Below are positions 32,445-42,012 of a DNA stretch of 64,000 nt, one piece after another. How positions within the stretch are numbered: the first letter of the stretch is position 1; each line of letters starts with the position of its first letter. Origin of the DNA: Limimaricola soesokkakensis (GTDB lineage Bacteria > Pseudomonadota > Alphaproteobacteria > Rhodobacterales > Rhodobacteraceae); contig NZ_FWFY01000002.1 of assembly GCF_900172345.1 (NCBI RefSeq), positions 372,001-436,000 on the forward strand, read 5' to 3'. The translations under genes were made by a program, and so were the position numbers. The notes under the pieces were generated by a model. It was not told the DNA's origin, ran no database searches, and was given only the letters and a program-made list of their open reading frames with translations.

Positions 32445-33647
32445 ATGAGAACGCTATCCCCGATCGTGCTTGCGGCGCTGCTGCCCGGCGCGGCCTTCGC
32501 CGAACAGCATACCGAGGCCAAGCCGGTCGATCGTGGCCCGCCCAACGCCGAATACGAGCCCGCCTTTCCCGAGCAGGAGATGGCGCCGCAGCTGGAGGCG
32601 ACAGAGGTCGCCATCGAGACTTTCGCCGAGAACCTCGAACGCCCCTGGGGCATCGCGCCGCTGCCCGATGGCAGCTATCTCGTCACCGAGCGGCCGGGCC
32701 GGCTGCGCCACGTTTCCGCCCGAGGCGAGGTGCACGAGCCGATCTCCGGCCTGCCCGAGATCGACGCGCGCGAGCAGGGCGGCCTGTTGGACGTGACGCT
32801 CTCTCCCGATTTCGGCTCCGACCGCATGGTCTATTTCACCTATGCCAAGCCCGTCGATGGCGGCGTCGCCACGGCAGCCGCGCGTGGCATGCTGACCGAG
32901 GACATGACCGCGCTGGAGAATGTCGAGGACATCTTCGTGCAGGGCCCACCTTCGGACGCACCGATGCATTACGGCTCGCGCATCACCTTCGACGGCGAAG
33001 GCCGTGTCTTCATCACCACCGGCGAGCATTTCACCGACGAGTACCGCAAGATGGCGCAGGAACTCGACAACACCTATGGCAAGGTGGTGCGGCTCAATCC
33101 CGACGGCTCGGTGCCCGAGGACAACCCCTTCGTGGGGCAGGACGGCGAGGACGCGATCTGGTCCTATGGCCACCGCAACATCCAAGGCGCGGCGATCCAG
33201 CCCGCGACCGGCGACTACTGGACCATCGAGCATGGTCCGGCGGGTGGCGACGAGTTGAACCGCCCCGAGGCCGGCAAAAACTACGGCTGGCCCGAGGTGA
33301 GCTACGGCATCCGCTATGACGGTGCCCCGATCGGCACAGGTGAGCCACGCGCCGAGGGTATGGAGGAGCCAGTCTATTTCTGGGATCCGGTGATCGCGCC
33401 GGGGGGCATGGCCTTCTACGAGGGCGACGCCTTCGAGGGCTGGGAGGGCGACCTGATCATCGCTTCGCTCTCACCCGGCGAAGTCGTGCGGCTCGACTTC
33501 GACGAGGAGGGGCTCGTGGTCGGCGAGGAGGCGCTGGCTGGCGGCAATGGCCGGGTGCGCGATGTCGAAATCGCCGAGGACGGCACGGTGCTGTTCCTGA
33601 TCGACAGCGAGGCGGGCGCGATCCTGCGCATGTCGCCGAAATCCTGA
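32445..33647 (+). CDS. PQQ-dependent sugar dehydrogenase family protein (YliI/GSDH type)
   Basis: Secreted six-bladed beta-propeller of 400 aa with a signal peptide (ending GAAFA near residue 19). The family pattern is clear: LERPWGIAPLPDGSYLVTERPGRL, EQGGLLDVTLSPDF, MHYGSRITFDGEGRVFITTGEH with the catalytic-type His, and SYGHRNIQGAAIQPATG. WTIEHGPAGGDELN and NYGWPEVSYG complete it. It should oxidise an aldose with PQQ in the periplasm. No PQQ synthesis genes are in the window. It follows queG by 21 bases. Confidence 0.9.
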   Translation: MRTLSPIVLAALLPGAAFAEQHTEAKPVDRGPPNAEYEPAFPEQEMAPQLEATEVAIETFAENLERPWGIAPLPDGSYLVTERPGRLRHVSARGEVHEPISGLPEIDAREQGGLLDVTLSPDFGSDRMVYFTYAKPVDGGVATAAARGMLTEDMTALENVEDIFVQGPPSDAPMHYGSRITFDGEGRVFITTGEHFTDEYRKMAQELDNTYGKVVRLNPDGSVPEDNPFVGQDGEDAIWSYGHRNIQGAAIQPATGDYWTIEHGPAGGDELNRPEAGKNYGWPEVSYGIRYDGAPIGTGEPRAEGMEEPVYFWDPVIAPGGMAFYEGDAFEGWEGDLIIASLSPGEVVRLDFDEEGLVVGEEALAGGNGRVRDVEIAEDGTVLFLIDSEAGAILRMSPKS

Positions 33648-33775
33648 CGCGCGGCCCGATCCCCGATCTGCGGCGGCAAATGGCCCTTGCCGGGGGCCCG
33701 ATCGAAAGATGCAGACCGAATCGCGCCGATCGGTTAGGTTGCAGACCCGCGATATCCCCAAGGGAGGACATATCG

Positions 33776-33961
33776 ATGACCAAGCACGTGATCGACAAGC
33801 CCAAGGACCGCTCCGATATCAAAGCCCGCGAATACATGCGGCTCGAGCGCGAGGAGGGCCCGCACCGCGCGGTACGACGGCTCCATGCCCGCAGCCTCGG
33901 CGCCCGTGGTGCCACCCGGCTGCGTCAGTTCCTGCGCATCGAGCGCGGTCACGAAGCCTGA
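33776..33961 (+). CDS. Small basic protein, function unknown
   Basis: A 61-aa protein preceded by a strong AGGGAGGA ribosome site 7 bases before the ATG. It is rich in arginine (13 of 61) and lysine with scattered acidic residues, has no cysteine and no hydrophobic stretch, and ends in LRQFLRIERGHEA. The composition would suit binding to nucleic acid or an acidic protein. It has its own 128-base upstream region after the dehydrogenase. I recognise no family. Confidence 0.6.
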   Translation: MTKHVIDKPKDRSDIKAREYMRLEREEGPHRAVRRLHARSLGARGATRLRQFLRIERGHEA

Positions 33962-34085
33962 TGACGACCGGCCGGGGGAGTAGACCCCCTCGGTGTCATG
34001 AGAAATCCGGCCGGTAGCGCCAAGCCGCTGCCGGCCGCTTGCTCTTGTCGCGCGCGGGGCTAGGGTCGGGGCGAAAGGATCCCTC

Positions 34086-35069
34086 ATGCCACGCCCCGAA
34101 ACGCCCGCCATCTCCACGGCGCCCGCCGCGCCGCGACCGGCCCCGGTCCAGCAGCCGATGCGCGGCATCCTGTTCAAGACCGCCTCGGTCTGCGTCTTCG
34201 TCGCCATGGCCGCGATCATCAAGGCGACCTCGAACGACGTGCCGCCGGGCGAGGCGGTGTTCTTCCGCTCCTTCTTCGCGCTTCCCGTGATCATCGTCTG
34301 GCTGTTGTGGCGCGGCGAGTTGCGCCATGGGCTCGAGACCCCCAACCCGATGGGCCATCTGTGGCGCGGCGTCGTCGGCACCGCCGCGATGGGGCTGGGC
34401 TTCACCGCGCTGGGGCTGCTGCCCTTTCCCGAGGTTACGGCGATCGGCTACGCGGCGCCGCTGATGGTGGTGATCCTCGCCGCGATGTTTCTGGGCGAGG
34501 AAGTGCGGCTGTTCCGTCTCTCGGCGGTGGGGGCGGGACTCGCTGGGGTGCTGATCGTGATGTCGCCCCGGCTCTCGGTCACCTCGGACCCGCTCAGCAT
34601 GGCCGAGACGCTGGGCGCGGTGGTGGCGCTGGGCGGCGCGCTCTGCGCGGCGCTGGCGCAGGTCTTCGTGCGCAAGCTCACCCGGACCGAGGGCACGGCG
34701 GCGATCGTGTTCTGGTTCTCGACCACGGCGAGCCTTCTGGCGCTTCTGACCCTTCCCTTCGGCTGGGTACTGCCCGGGGCGGGCACCTTCGGGCTGCTGA
34801 TCCTGGCCGGACTGCTGGGCGGGGTGGGGCAGATCCTGCTCACCTCCAGCTACCGCTACGCCGACGCCTCGCTCATCGCGCCGTTCGAATACGCCTCGAT
34901 GCTGCTGGCGCTGGGCGTGGGCTATTTCCTGTTCGACGAGGTGCCGACCTGGACGATGATGCTGGGCGCGGCGATCATCGTCGCGGCGGGCATCGCCATC
35001 ATCTGGCGCGAGCGCAAGCTGGGGCTGGAGCGTGGTCGCGGTCGCCGCGCGATGAGCCCGAACGGCTAG
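34086..35069 (+). CDS. DMT-family transporter (EamA domains)
   Basis: Membrane protein of 327 aa with about ten helices arranged as two EamA repeats (first repeat from FKTASVCVFVAMAAII, second from ETLGAVVALGGALCAALAQVF). It resembles the RhaT/YdcZ-type metabolite exporters common in roseobacters. The N-terminal 24 residues are Pro/Ala-rich; an in-frame ATG at residue 25 (34158) could be the true start. The substrate cannot be told from sequence. Confidence 0.85.
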   Translation: MPRPETPAISTAPAAPRPAPVQQPMRGILFKTASVCVFVAMAAIIKATSNDVPPGEAVFFRSFFALPVIIVWLLWRGELRHGLETPNPMGHLWRGVVGTAAMGLGFTALGLLPFPEVTAIGYAAPLMVVILAAMFLGEEVRLFRLSAVGAGLAGVLIVMSPRLSVTSDPLSMAETLGAVVALGGALCAALAQVFVRKLTRTEGTAAIVFWFSTTASLLALLTLPFGWVLPGAGTFGLLILAGLLGGVGQILLTSSYRYADASLIAPFEYASMLLALGVGYFLFDEVPTWTMMLGAAIIVAAGIAIIWRERKLGLERGRGRRAMSPNG

Positions 35070-35078
35070 GGTGGGATC

Positions 35079-35537
35079 ATGGCGCCACATGAAACAGTGG
35101 GCACGGAGTGGATCGCGGGTGCGCTCGGATTGGCCGCCCTGCTGGCGCTGATGAACCTTGCAGGCTTCGCCGCCATGGCACAGGACAAGCGGCGCGCCGA
35201 ACGCGGGCTGTGGCGCTGGCCCGAACGGCGGCTGCTGCGGATCGCCTTCTGGGGAGGCGGTCTGGGCACCGTGCTGGCGCAGCGCCACCTGCGCCACAAG
35301 ACGCGCAAGCAGCCCTTCGCGCGGCATTTGAAGATGATCGTTTGGACGCAGGCGGTGCTGGTACTGGCGCTTACCCTCGCACTGGCAAGTCAGGCGCATC
35401 TGCGCCTGCAGGCCAAGCAGGCGCTGGGTGCCGTCGCCATGGCGGTGGCGGGCGTCGCCGAAGCCTGGCCCGTGGCGGAGCCGGCCGTGCCCGAACCCGC
35501 GCCGGGCAATGCGGTGAAGATCAACCGCGGCCTGTGA
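35079..35537 (+). CDS. DUF1294 family membrane protein
   Basis: Protein of 152 aa matching the DUF1294 pattern: MAQDKRRAERGLWRWPERRLLRIAFWGGGLGT followed by the RHKTRKQPF box near residue 70. Two hydrophobic segments flank this core (IAGALGLAALLALMNLAGF and AVLVLALTLALASQA). The C-terminal 40 residues are an Ala/Pro-rich extension. It starts 9 bases after the DMT transporter. Function of the family is unknown to me. Confidence 0.8.
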   Translation: MAPHETVGTEWIAGALGLAALLALMNLAGFAAMAQDKRRAERGLWRWPERRLLRIAFWGGGLGTVLAQRHLRHKTRKQPFARHLKMIVWTQAVLVLALTLALASQAHLRLQAKQALGAVAMAVAGVAEAWPVAEPAVPEPAPGNAVKINRGL

Positions 35538-35548
35538 GGGCAACGCAA

Positions 35549-35576
35549 AGGGGCGGCACCTTGCGGCACCGCCCCT
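35549..35576. terminator. Bidirectional terminator between DUF1294 gene and ilvE
   Basis: AGGGGCGG and CCGCCCCT flank a 12-nt internal part that can also fold. It lies 11 bases after the DUF1294 stop and 23 bases past the ilvE stop. Convergent genes on both sides support a shared terminator. Confidence 0.65.
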
Positions 35577-35599
35577 CTATGTCACGGCATGCAGCCGGT

Positions 35600-36469
35600 T
35601 CAGGCGCGGACGAGCTTCTCGTAGCTCTCGGCGACGTCGCGGGTCAGCGCGCCGACCTCGAAATTGTAGTCGCCGATCTGCCCCACCGGGGTGACCTCGG
35701 CCGCGGTTCCGGTGAGCCAGCACTGCTCGAAGCCCTCGAGCTCCTCGGGCATGATGTGCCGCTCATGCACGGTGATGCCCTTCTCCTTCAGCATCGCGAT
35801 CACGGTCTGACGGGTGATGCCGTTCAGGAAGCAGTCGGCCAGCGGCGTGTGGACCTCGCCATCCTTCACGAAGAACATGTTGGCGCCCGTGGCCTCGGCT
35901 ACGTAGCCGCGATAGTCGAACATCAGCGCGTCCGAGCAGCCCTTGGCCTCGGCCGCATGCTTGGACATGGTGCAAATCATGTAGAGACCGGCTGCCTTGG
36001 CCTGGCTCGGCGCGGTTTCGGGGCTCGGGCGCTTCCACTTGGCGATGTCGAGCTTAGCGCCCTTCATCTTGGCGTCGCCGTAATAGCTGCCCCATTCCCA
36101 AGCCGCGATCGCCATGCGGACCGGGTTGCGCAAGCTCGCCACGCCCATGTCGGGACCGGCGCCGCGCCAGGCCAGCGCCCGCACATAGGCGTTGGACCAG
36201 CCATTGGCCTCGAGCACCGCATATTTCGCCGCTTCGATTTCCTCGACCGAATAGGGGATCTCGAAATCCAGAAGCTCGGCCGATTTGCGCAGCCGCTGCG
36301 AATGCTCGACCCCCTTGAAGATCTTGCCGTCATAGCAGCGCTCGCCCTCGAACACCGAAGAGGCGTAGTGCAGCGCGTGGGTCAGGATGTGCACATTCGC
36401 GTCGCGCCATTCCACAAGCTGGCCGTCGAGCCAGATCTTCCCGTCGCGATCGTCGTAGCCGCCCGCCAT
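35600..36469 (-). CDS. ilvE: Branched-chain amino acid aminotransferase
   Basis: PLP-dependent class IV aminotransferase of 289 aa for the last step of Ile, Leu and Val synthesis. It has HALHYASSVFEGERCYDG near the N-terminus and the class IV signature EATGANMFFVKDGEVHTP, then LNGITRQTVI and LTGTAAEVTPVGQIG. The start was set at MAGGYDDRDGKIW, with GGGAGG 6 bases upstream. It is divergent from petP, a common neighbour in this family. Confidence 0.95.
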   Translation of the reverse strand: MAGGYDDRDGKIWLDGQLVEWRDANVHILTHALHYASSVFEGERCYDGKIFKGVEHSQRLRKSAELLDFEIPYSVEEIEAAKYAVLEANGWSNAYVRALAWRGAGPDMGVASLRNPVRMAIAAWEWGSYYGDAKMKGAKLDIAKWKRPSPETAPSQAKAAGLYMICTMSKHAAEAKGCSDALMFDYRGYVAEATGANMFFVKDGEVHTPLADCFLNGITRQTVIAMLKEKGITVHERHIMPEELEGFEQCWLTGTAAEVTPVGQIGDYNFEVGALTRDVAESYEKLVRA

Positions 36470-36625
36470 GGCGTGCCTCCCTGTCAAGATGTCGCGCGCG
36501 GATTCGGTCACCCGGGACCGAAAATTGCGCCCTATGGGGCAGATCGCTACCGCTTCGCCCTTGGAATGTCAACAAGGCTGACGTATTGTGACCCGAAGCC
36601 GAACGACCGAAGGGGACGAGACCGC

Positions 36626-37135
36626 ATGGCCGAGGCACCGGCGCCGCAGGGGGGATCGAGCCTTCTCTTCCTGACCGACGAACAGCTCAGGAAGGGCATC
36701 GAGGCGATGTTCTTCGCCTATCGCGGCTTCACCGCCGATCCCGACCGCATCCTCGAGGGGCGGGAGATGGGCCGCGCCCACCACCGGGCGATCCATTTCA
36801 TCCATCGCTCTCCCGGCACCACCGTGTCGAACCTGATGGCGCTTCTGGGCGTCACCAAGCAGTCGCTGAACCGGGTGCTGCGGGCGCTGATCGCGGCGGG
36901 TCTGGTCGAGGCGCGAGTCGGGCGGCGCGACCGGCGCGAAAGGCATCTCTACCTGACGCGCGAAGGCGCGGCACTGGAGCGCGAGCTTTCGGATGCCCAG
37001 CGCGAGCGGATGCGCGCCGCCTATCGCACCGCCGGCCCCGTGGCGGTGGCGGGCTTCCGGCAGGTGCTCGAGGCGATGATGGACGAGGAAAGCCGGCGCC
37101 AATACGAGGCGCTGGCGGGAAGGGGTGGCCAATGA
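36626..37135 (+). CDS. petP: MarR-family regulator PetP
   Basis: Winged-helix protein of 169 aa with the MarR core: TVSNLMALLGVTKQSLNRVLRAL as recognition region near residue 75 and a wing with VGRRDRRERHLYLT. In Rhodobacter capsulatus the pair petP-petR lies upstream of petABC. Here the same order is kept, with the petR start overlapping the petP stop by 4 bases, but petABC is about 16 kb away. Name given on family and gene order. Confidence 0.82.
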   Translation: MAEAPAPQGGSSLLFLTDEQLRKGIEAMFFAYRGFTADPDRILEGREMGRAHHRAIHFIHRSPGTTVSNLMALLGVTKQSLNRVLRALIAAGLVEARVGRRDRRERHLYLTREGAALERELSDAQRERMRAAYRTAGPVAVAGFRQVLEAMMDEESRRQYEALAGRGGQ

Positions 37136-37833
37136 GCACCGAACTCGCGCATCTCCTGGTGGTCGATGACGACGCGCGGCTGCGCGCGTTGTTGCAGAAG
37201 TTCCTTGCCCGGCATGGCTACCTCGTCACCGGCGCCCGCGATGCGGGCCATGCCCGTCGCCTGCTCACCGGGCTCGATTTCGACCTGATCGTGCTCGACG
37301 TGATGATGCCCGGCGAGGACGGGATCTCGCTCTGCCGGGCGCTGCGCGAGGAGTTGCCGGTGCCGATCCTGCTGCTGACCGCGCGTGGCGATACCGAGGA
37401 CCGTATCATCGGGCTCGAGGCCGGGGCGGACGACTATCTCGCCAAGCCATTCGATCCCAAGGAGCTGCTCTTGCGGATCAACGCCGTGCTGCGCCGCCAG
37501 CCCGCGCCCGACCCGGTGCCGGAGCGGCCCGCGACGCTGGAGCTGGGCCCGGTGCGCTACGACGTGGCGCGCGGCGAAATGTGGGAGGGCGAAAGCCGGA
37601 TCCGGCTCACCGCCACCGAGTCGCAACTCATGCGGATCTTCGCCGCGCGCCCGGGCGAAGCGGTGAGCCGGGCGCGGCTGGTCGAGGAGCTGGGCCGTGG
37701 CGGCGGCCAGAGCCAGGAGCGCGCGGTCGACGTGCAGATCACCCGGCTGCGGCGCAAGTTCGAGGCCGATCCGCGCCAGCCGCGCTACCTGCAGACGGTG
37801 CGCGGCGAGGGATACATGCTGGCGCCCGACTGA
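37132..37833 (+). CDS. petR: OmpR-type response regulator PetR
   Basis: Two-domain response regulator of 233 aa. The receiver domain has the acidic pocket VVDDD, phospho-acceptor Asp56 in IVLDVMMPG, Thr83 and Lys105 in AKPFDP. The winged-helix DNA-binding domain (RLTATESQLMRIF to YLQTVRGEGYML) follows. No histidine kinase is adjacent; its MarR-like neighbour petP is co-transcribed. R. capsulatus PetR is reported to be needed for growth; the same role here is inferred. Confidence 0.87.
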   Translation: MSTELAHLLVVDDDARLRALLQKFLARHGYLVTGARDAGHARRLLTGLDFDLIVLDVMMPGEDGISLCRALREELPVPILLLTARGDTEDRIIGLEAGADDYLAKPFDPKELLLRINAVLRRQPAPDPVPERPATLELGPVRYDVARGEMWEGESRIRLTATESQLMRIFAARPGEAVSRARLVEELGRGGGQSQERAVDVQITRLRRKFEADPRQPRYLQTVRGEGYMLAPD

Positions 37834-37844
37834 AGCGGCAGGAT

Positions 37845-37874
37845 TTGCGTATTTTGGGAAAGATGAACCAAGGG
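37845..37874 (+). repeat. Dispersed repeat, copy B
   Basis: TGCGTATTT followed by TGGG and AAAGATGAACC, then AAGGGG, 11 bases after the petR stop. The internal ATG would open a 40-residue frame starting MNQGA, which ends inside the start region of the next gene and is probably not a gene. Confidence 0.85.
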
Positions 37875-37978
37875 GCGTGCGGCTCCTTTGATCTCGTCCC
37901 TGAGCCACACTCTGCCGCACGCGCGACGGTGATCGCGATGCGCTTGCGCCCGTCCGTGATCTGCGCTTGCTTGCGGGG

Positions 37979-38905
37979 ATGACCACCGCGCTGATCACCC
38001 ATCCCGATGGATTCAACCATTCCACGCCGCCCGGCCACCCCGAGCAGGTGGCGCGGCTCGACGCGGTGCTGGGCGCCTTGGAGGGCGTGAATCTGCTGCG
38101 GCTCAAGGCGCCGATGGCGGCCGAGGCCGATCTTCTGAGGGTGCATCCGAAAGCTTATCTCGACGGGCTGCATGAGGACGTGCCCGAGCATGGCCGCCGT
38201 CAGCTCGACGCCGATACCTGGCTGTCGCCCGGCAGCCTCGGCGCGGCGTGGCGCGCCGCCGGTGCGGCGATCCGCGCCGTGGATGCGGTGCTGGGGGGCG
38301 AGGCGGCCAATGCCTTTTGCGCGATGCGCCCGCCCGGCCATCACGCCGAAACCGAGACCGCGATGGGGTTCTGCCTGTTGGGCAACGTCGCGGCGGCGGC
38401 GAAACACGCACTCGACCATCACGGGCTGAGCCGCGTGGCGATCATCGATTTCGACGTGCATCACGGCAATGGCACACAAGACCTCGTGGAGGACGACCCG
38501 CGCATCCTGTTCTGCTCGACCCACGAGATGCCGCTCTACCCGGGTACCGGCGATCCATCGGACACCGGGCCGCATGACACGGTGGTCAACGTGGCGCTGC
38601 GCGCGGGCTGCGACGGGACGGGGATGCTGGCGGCGCTGGAGGAGAAGGTGTTCCCGCGCGTCGTGGCGCACCGGCCCGGGCTGATCCTCGTCTCGGCCGG
38701 GTTCGACGCGCATCGCGACGATCCGCTGGCCGGGCTGATGCTCGAGGCCGAGGATTTCGCGAAGGTCACGGCGCGGATCTGCGATCTGGCGGCGGATCTG
38801 TGCTCGGGGCGCGTGGTCTCCGCGCTCGAAGGCGGTTATGACCTCGAGGCGCTGGGCGCCTGTGCGGCCGCCCATGTCAGGATATTGGAGGAACGTGGGC
38901 GATGA
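37979..38905 (+). CDS. Histone deacetylase family protein (acetylpolyamine/acetoin-utilisation type)
   Basis: Zn-dependent deacetylase of 308 aa from the arginase/HDAC superfamily. Active-site segments are RPPGHHAETETAMGFCLLGN (paired His), VAIIDFDVHHGNGTQDL (Asp and His zinc ligands) and VSAGFDAHRDDPL (third ligand), with ALEGGYDLEAL at the end. Bacterial members act on small acetylated amines or proteins. The ATG at 37979 was preferred over a TTG four codons earlier. Its end overlaps xseB by 4 bases. Confidence 0.9.
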   Translation: MTTALITHPDGFNHSTPPGHPEQVARLDAVLGALEGVNLLRLKAPMAAEADLLRVHPKAYLDGLHEDVPEHGRRQLDADTWLSPGSLGAAWRAAGAAIRAVDAVLGGEAANAFCAMRPPGHHAETETAMGFCLLGNVAAAAKHALDHHGLSRVAIIDFDVHHGNGTQDLVEDDPRILFCSTHEMPLYPGTGDPSDTGPHDTVVNVALRAGCDGTGMLAALEEKVFPRVVAHRPGLILVSAGFDAHRDDPLAGLMLEAEDFAKVTARICDLAADLCSGRVVSALEGGYDLEALGACAAAHVRILEERGR

Positions 38906-39144
38906 CCGACGCGACACCCGTGAACGAAATGAGCTTCGAGGCAGCGATCCGCGAGCTGGAGCAGGTGGTGGGCAAGCTGGAGCGCGGCGATGTCGCGCTC
39001 GACGAATCCATCGCGCTCTACCAGCGCGGCGCGGAGCTGAAGGCCCGCTGCGAGAAGCAGCTCGCCGAGGCCGAGGAGAAGGTCGCGAAGATTACCCAAG
39101 GTCCCGACGGCCAGGCGCAGGGCACCGCGCCGCTCGATGGCTGA
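38902..39144 (+). CDS. xseB: Exodeoxyribonuclease VII small subunit
   Basis: An 80-aa helical protein that joins XseA in exonuclease VII. The family pattern FEAAIRELEQVVGKLERGDVALDESIALYQRG starts at residue 12. It overlaps the deacetylase stop by 4 bases and the ispA start by 8 bases. The large subunit xseA is not in this window; xseB-ispA-dxs is a widespread arrangement. Confidence 0.94.
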   Translation: MTDATPVNEMSFEAAIRELEQVVGKLERGDVALDESIALYQRGAELKARCEKQLAEAEEKVAKITQGPDGQAQGTAPLDG

Positions 39145-40003
39145 GGGCTTTGCCGCCGCGCTGGCGCAGGCCGGGCGCGAGACGCAAGGACTGCTCCGCG
39201 AAAGGCTTGCAGGGCACGACCTGCCCGTGGCCCGCGCGATGGAGCACGCGGTCGCGGGCGGCAAGGGGCTGCGCGGGTTTCTCGTGCTCGAAGGCGCGCG
39301 GCTGCACGGGGTGGCGCGCGAGGCGGCGTTGCTGCCTGCCGCCGGGATCGAGGCGCTGCACGCCTACAGCCTCGTGCATGACGATCTGCCCGCGATGGAT
39401 GACGACGATCTGCGCCGGGGACGGCCCACCGTGCATGTCGCTTGGGACGAGGCGACCGCGATCCTCGCGGGCGACGCGCTGCAGACGCTGGCCTTCGAGC
39501 TTTGCGCCGACCCGGATGTCGGGCCGCATCGCGCCGATCTGTGCCTGTCGCTGGCGCGGGCTGCCGGCATCGCCGGCATGGTCGGCGGTCAGGCCCGCGA
39601 CATCATGGCGGAGACCGCGGCCATGCCGCTCGACATCGACCAGATCACCGTGCTGCAGCAGGGCAAGACCGGGGCGCTGATCCGCTGGTCGGCCGAGGCC
39701 GGCGCGGTGATGGCCGGCGCCGACCCGCGCCCGCTGGGGCGCTACGCGGCGGCGCTGGGCCTTGCCTTCCAGATCGCCGACGACATTCTCGACGTGGAGG
39801 GGGATGCCGCGAAGCTGGGCAAGGCCGTGCGCAAGGATGCCGGCGCCGGCAAGGCGACCTTCGTCTCGCTGCTCGGGCTCGACGCGGCGAAGACCCGCGC
39901 CGCCGAGCTCGTTGAGGGGGCCTGCGATGCCCTGTCGCCCTATGGCGCCGAGGCGGCAACCTTGCGCGACGCCGCCCGCTTCGTTATCGCGCGCGACAAC
40001 TGA
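39137..40003 (+). CDS. ispA: Polyprenyl (farnesyl) diphosphate synthase
   Basis: Class I trans-prenyltransferase of 288 aa making farnesyl (or geranyl) diphosphate. The first aspartate-rich motif is [17 protein letters not shown], and the second is [23 protein letters not shown] and [10 protein letters not shown] are other conserved segments. The gene is tightly coupled to xseB and is followed by dxs after 16 bases, so it sits in the isoprenoid supply operon. Confidence 0.94.
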   Translation: MAEGFAAALAQAGRETQGLLRERLAGHDLPVARAMEHAVAGGKGLRGFLVLEGARLHGVAREAALLPAAGIEALHAYSLVHDDLPAMDDDDLRRGRPTVHVAWDEATAILAGDALQTLAFELCADPDVGPHRADLCLSLARAAGIAGMVGGQARDIMAETAAMPLDIDQITVLQQGKTGALIRWSAEAGAVMAGADPRPLGRYAAALGLAFQIADDILDVEGDAAKLGKAVRKDAGAGKATFVSLLGLDAAKTRAAELVEGACDALSPYGAEAATLRDAARFVIARDN

Positions 40004-40019
40004 TCAGAGGGGGCCCGCC

Positions 40020-41960
40020 ATGACCCAGACGCCGAACCGCCCCGTCACGCCGATCCTCGACCGGGTGCAGATCCCCGCCGACATGAAGCGGCTGAGCGAC
40101 GCCGAACTGCGGCGGCTCGCCGACGAGCTGCGCGCCGAGACGATCTCGGCGGTGAGCGAGACCGGCGGCCATCTCGGCGCGGGCCTCGGCGTGGTCGAAA
40201 TGACCGTGGCGCTGCACGCGGTGTTCGACACGCCGCGTGATCGGCTGATCTGGGACGTCAGCCACCAGTCCTACCCGCATAAGATCCTCACCGGCCGGCG
40301 CGACCGAATCCGCACCCTGCGCCAGAAGGACGGGCTGTCGGGTTTCACCAAGCGCTCCGAGAGCCCCTATGACCCGTTCGGCGCGGCGCATAGCTCGACC
40401 TCGATCTCGGCGGCGCTCGGGCTGGCGGCGGCGCGCGACCTGGGCGGGCGCGGGCTCGAAGGGGAGAGCCTTGGCGACTGCATCGCGGTGATCGGCGACG
40501 GCGCGATGAGCGCGGGCATGGCCTATGAGGCGATGAACAACGCGGGCCATCTGGGCAAGCGGCTGATCGTCATCCTCAACGACAACGAGATGTCGATCGC
40601 GCCCCCGGTCGGCGCGATGTCCTCCTACCTGTCGCGGCTCTATGCCGGCGCGCCGTTTCAGGAGTTCAAGGCGCTTGCCAAGGGCGCGGTGAGCTTCCTG
40701 CCGCCGCCGTTCCAGGAGGGGGCGCGGCGCGCCAAGGACGTGTTCAAGCACATGACCGTCGGCGGCACGCTGTTCGAGGAGCTGGGCTTTTCCTATATCG
40801 GCCCGGTCGACGGGCACGACATGGAGCAGCTCCTGTCGGTGCTGCGCACGGTCAAGGCGCGCGCCGACGGACCGGTGCTGATCCACGCGATCACCAAGAA
40901 GGGCAAGGGCTATGCCCCGGCCGAAGCGGCCTCGGACAGGGGCCACGCGACCGCGAAGTTCGACGTGGTGTCGGGCGCGCAGGCCAAGGCCAAAAGCAAC
41001 GCGCCATCCTATACCTCGGTGTTCTCGGACACGCTCGTCAAGCTGGCGGAGAACGACCAGAAGATCGTCGCGGTCACCGCGGCGATGCCTGACGGCACCG
41101 GGCTGGCGCGGTTCATGGACCGTTATGCCAGCCGCTGCTTCGACGTCGGCATCGCCGAGCAGCACGCGGTGACCTTTGCGGCAGGCCTCGCGGCGGGCGG
41201 GATGAAACCGTTCTGCGCGATCTACTCAACCTTCCTGCAGCGTGGCTACGACCAGGTGGTGCATGACGTCGCTATCCAGCGCCTGCCGGTGCGCTTCGCG
41301 ATCGACCGCGCCGGGCTCGTCGGCGCCGATGGCGCCACCCATGCCGGCAGCTTCGACGTGGGCTTCATGGCCAATCTGCCGGGCATGGTGGTGATGGCCG
41401 CCGCCGATGAGGCCGAGCTGGTACGCATGGTGGTGACGGCGGCGGCGCATGACGACGGGCCGATCGCCTTCCGATTTCCGCGCGGCGAGGGGGTCGGCGT
41501 CGAGATCCCGGCCGAGGCGGAGCCATTGGAGATCGGCCGGGGCCGGATCGTGCAGGAGGGCAGTCGCGTCGCGCTCCTATCCTTCGGTACGCGGTTGTCG
41601 GAGACGGTGAAGGCCGCCGAGGCGCTGTCGGCACGCGGCATCACGCCCACCATCGCCGATGCGCGCTTTGCCAAGCCGCTGGACCGGGAGATGATCCTGA
41701 CGCTGGCGCGAGAGCACGAGGCGCTGATCACCATCGAGGAAGGGGCCGTCGGCGGTTTCGGCAGTCACGTGGCGCAGCTTCTTTCCGAGGAGGGCGTGTT
41801 CGATGCCGGGCTGAAGTTCCGCTCAATGGTTCTGCCCGACATCTTCATTGACCAAGCCAGCCCCTCGGACATGTACGAGACCGCCGGTCTTTCGGCCAAG
41901 CATATCGAGGAAAAGGTGCTGTCGGTGCTGGGCGTCGAGGTGATCGGCAAGAGGGCCTGA
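40020..41960 (+). CDS. dxs: 1-deoxy-D-xylulose-5-phosphate synthase
   Basis: Thiamine diphosphate enzyme, 646 aa, first step of the MEP pathway. It has [15 protein letters not shown], the ThDP-binding [18 protein letters not shown] ... LNDNEMSI and the transketolase centre [17 protein letters not shown]. The C-terminal domain has [15 protein letters not shown]. The ATG at 40020 is preceded by GAGGGGG. Its thiamine cofactor links to the thiBPQ uptake genes later in the window. Confidence 0.97.
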   Translation: MTQTPNRPVTPILDRVQIPADMKRLSDAELRRLADELRAETISAVSETGGHLGAGLGVVEMTVALHAVFDTPRDRLIWDVSHQSYPHKILTGRRDRIRTLRQKDGLSGFTKRSESPYDPFGAAHSSTSISAALGLAAARDLGGRGLEGESLGDCIAVIGDGAMSAGMAYEAMNNAGHLGKRLIVILNDNEMSIAPPVGAMSSYLSRLYAGAPFQEFKALAKGAVSFLPPPFQEGARRAKDVFKHMTVGGTLFEELGFSYIGPVDGHDMEQLLSVLRTVKARADGPVLIHAITKKGKGYAPAEAASDRGHATAKFDVVSGAQAKAKSNAPSYTSVFSDTLVKLAENDQKIVAVTAAMPDGTGLARFMDRYASRCFDVGIAEQHAVTFAAGLAAGGMKPFCAIYSTFLQRGYDQVVHDVAIQRLPVRFAIDRAGLVGADGATHAGSFDVGFMANLPGMVVMAAADEAELVRMVVTAAAHDDGPIAFRFPRGEGVGVEIPAEAEPLEIGRGRIVQEGSRVALLSFGTRLSETVKAAEALSARGITPTIADARFAKPLDREMILTLAREHEALITIEEGAVGGFGSHVAQLLSEEGVFDAGLKFRSMVLPDIFIDQASPSDMYETAGLSAKHIEEKVLSVLGVEVIGKRA

Positions 41961-41967
41961 GGGGCGC

Positions 41968-42000
41968 CGCCGCGCGGGGGCATCGAGCCCCCTTGCGGCG
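41968..42000. terminator. Terminator between dxs and the epimerase gene
   Basis: CGCCGC and GGGGGC arms pair with GCCCCC and GCGGCG around an ATCGA loop, with a two-base bulge on each side. It lies 7 bases after the dxs stop and just before the convergent gene's stop. Confidence 0.7.
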
Positions 42001-42012
42001 GGCTGCTGCGGA

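Noticed and set aside
35108-37135. A 675-codon plus-strand frame across the DUF1294 gene, ilvE and petP
   Set aside because: Only its last part is real, as petP starting at 36626. The rest is out of frame with DUF1294 and antisense to ilvE.
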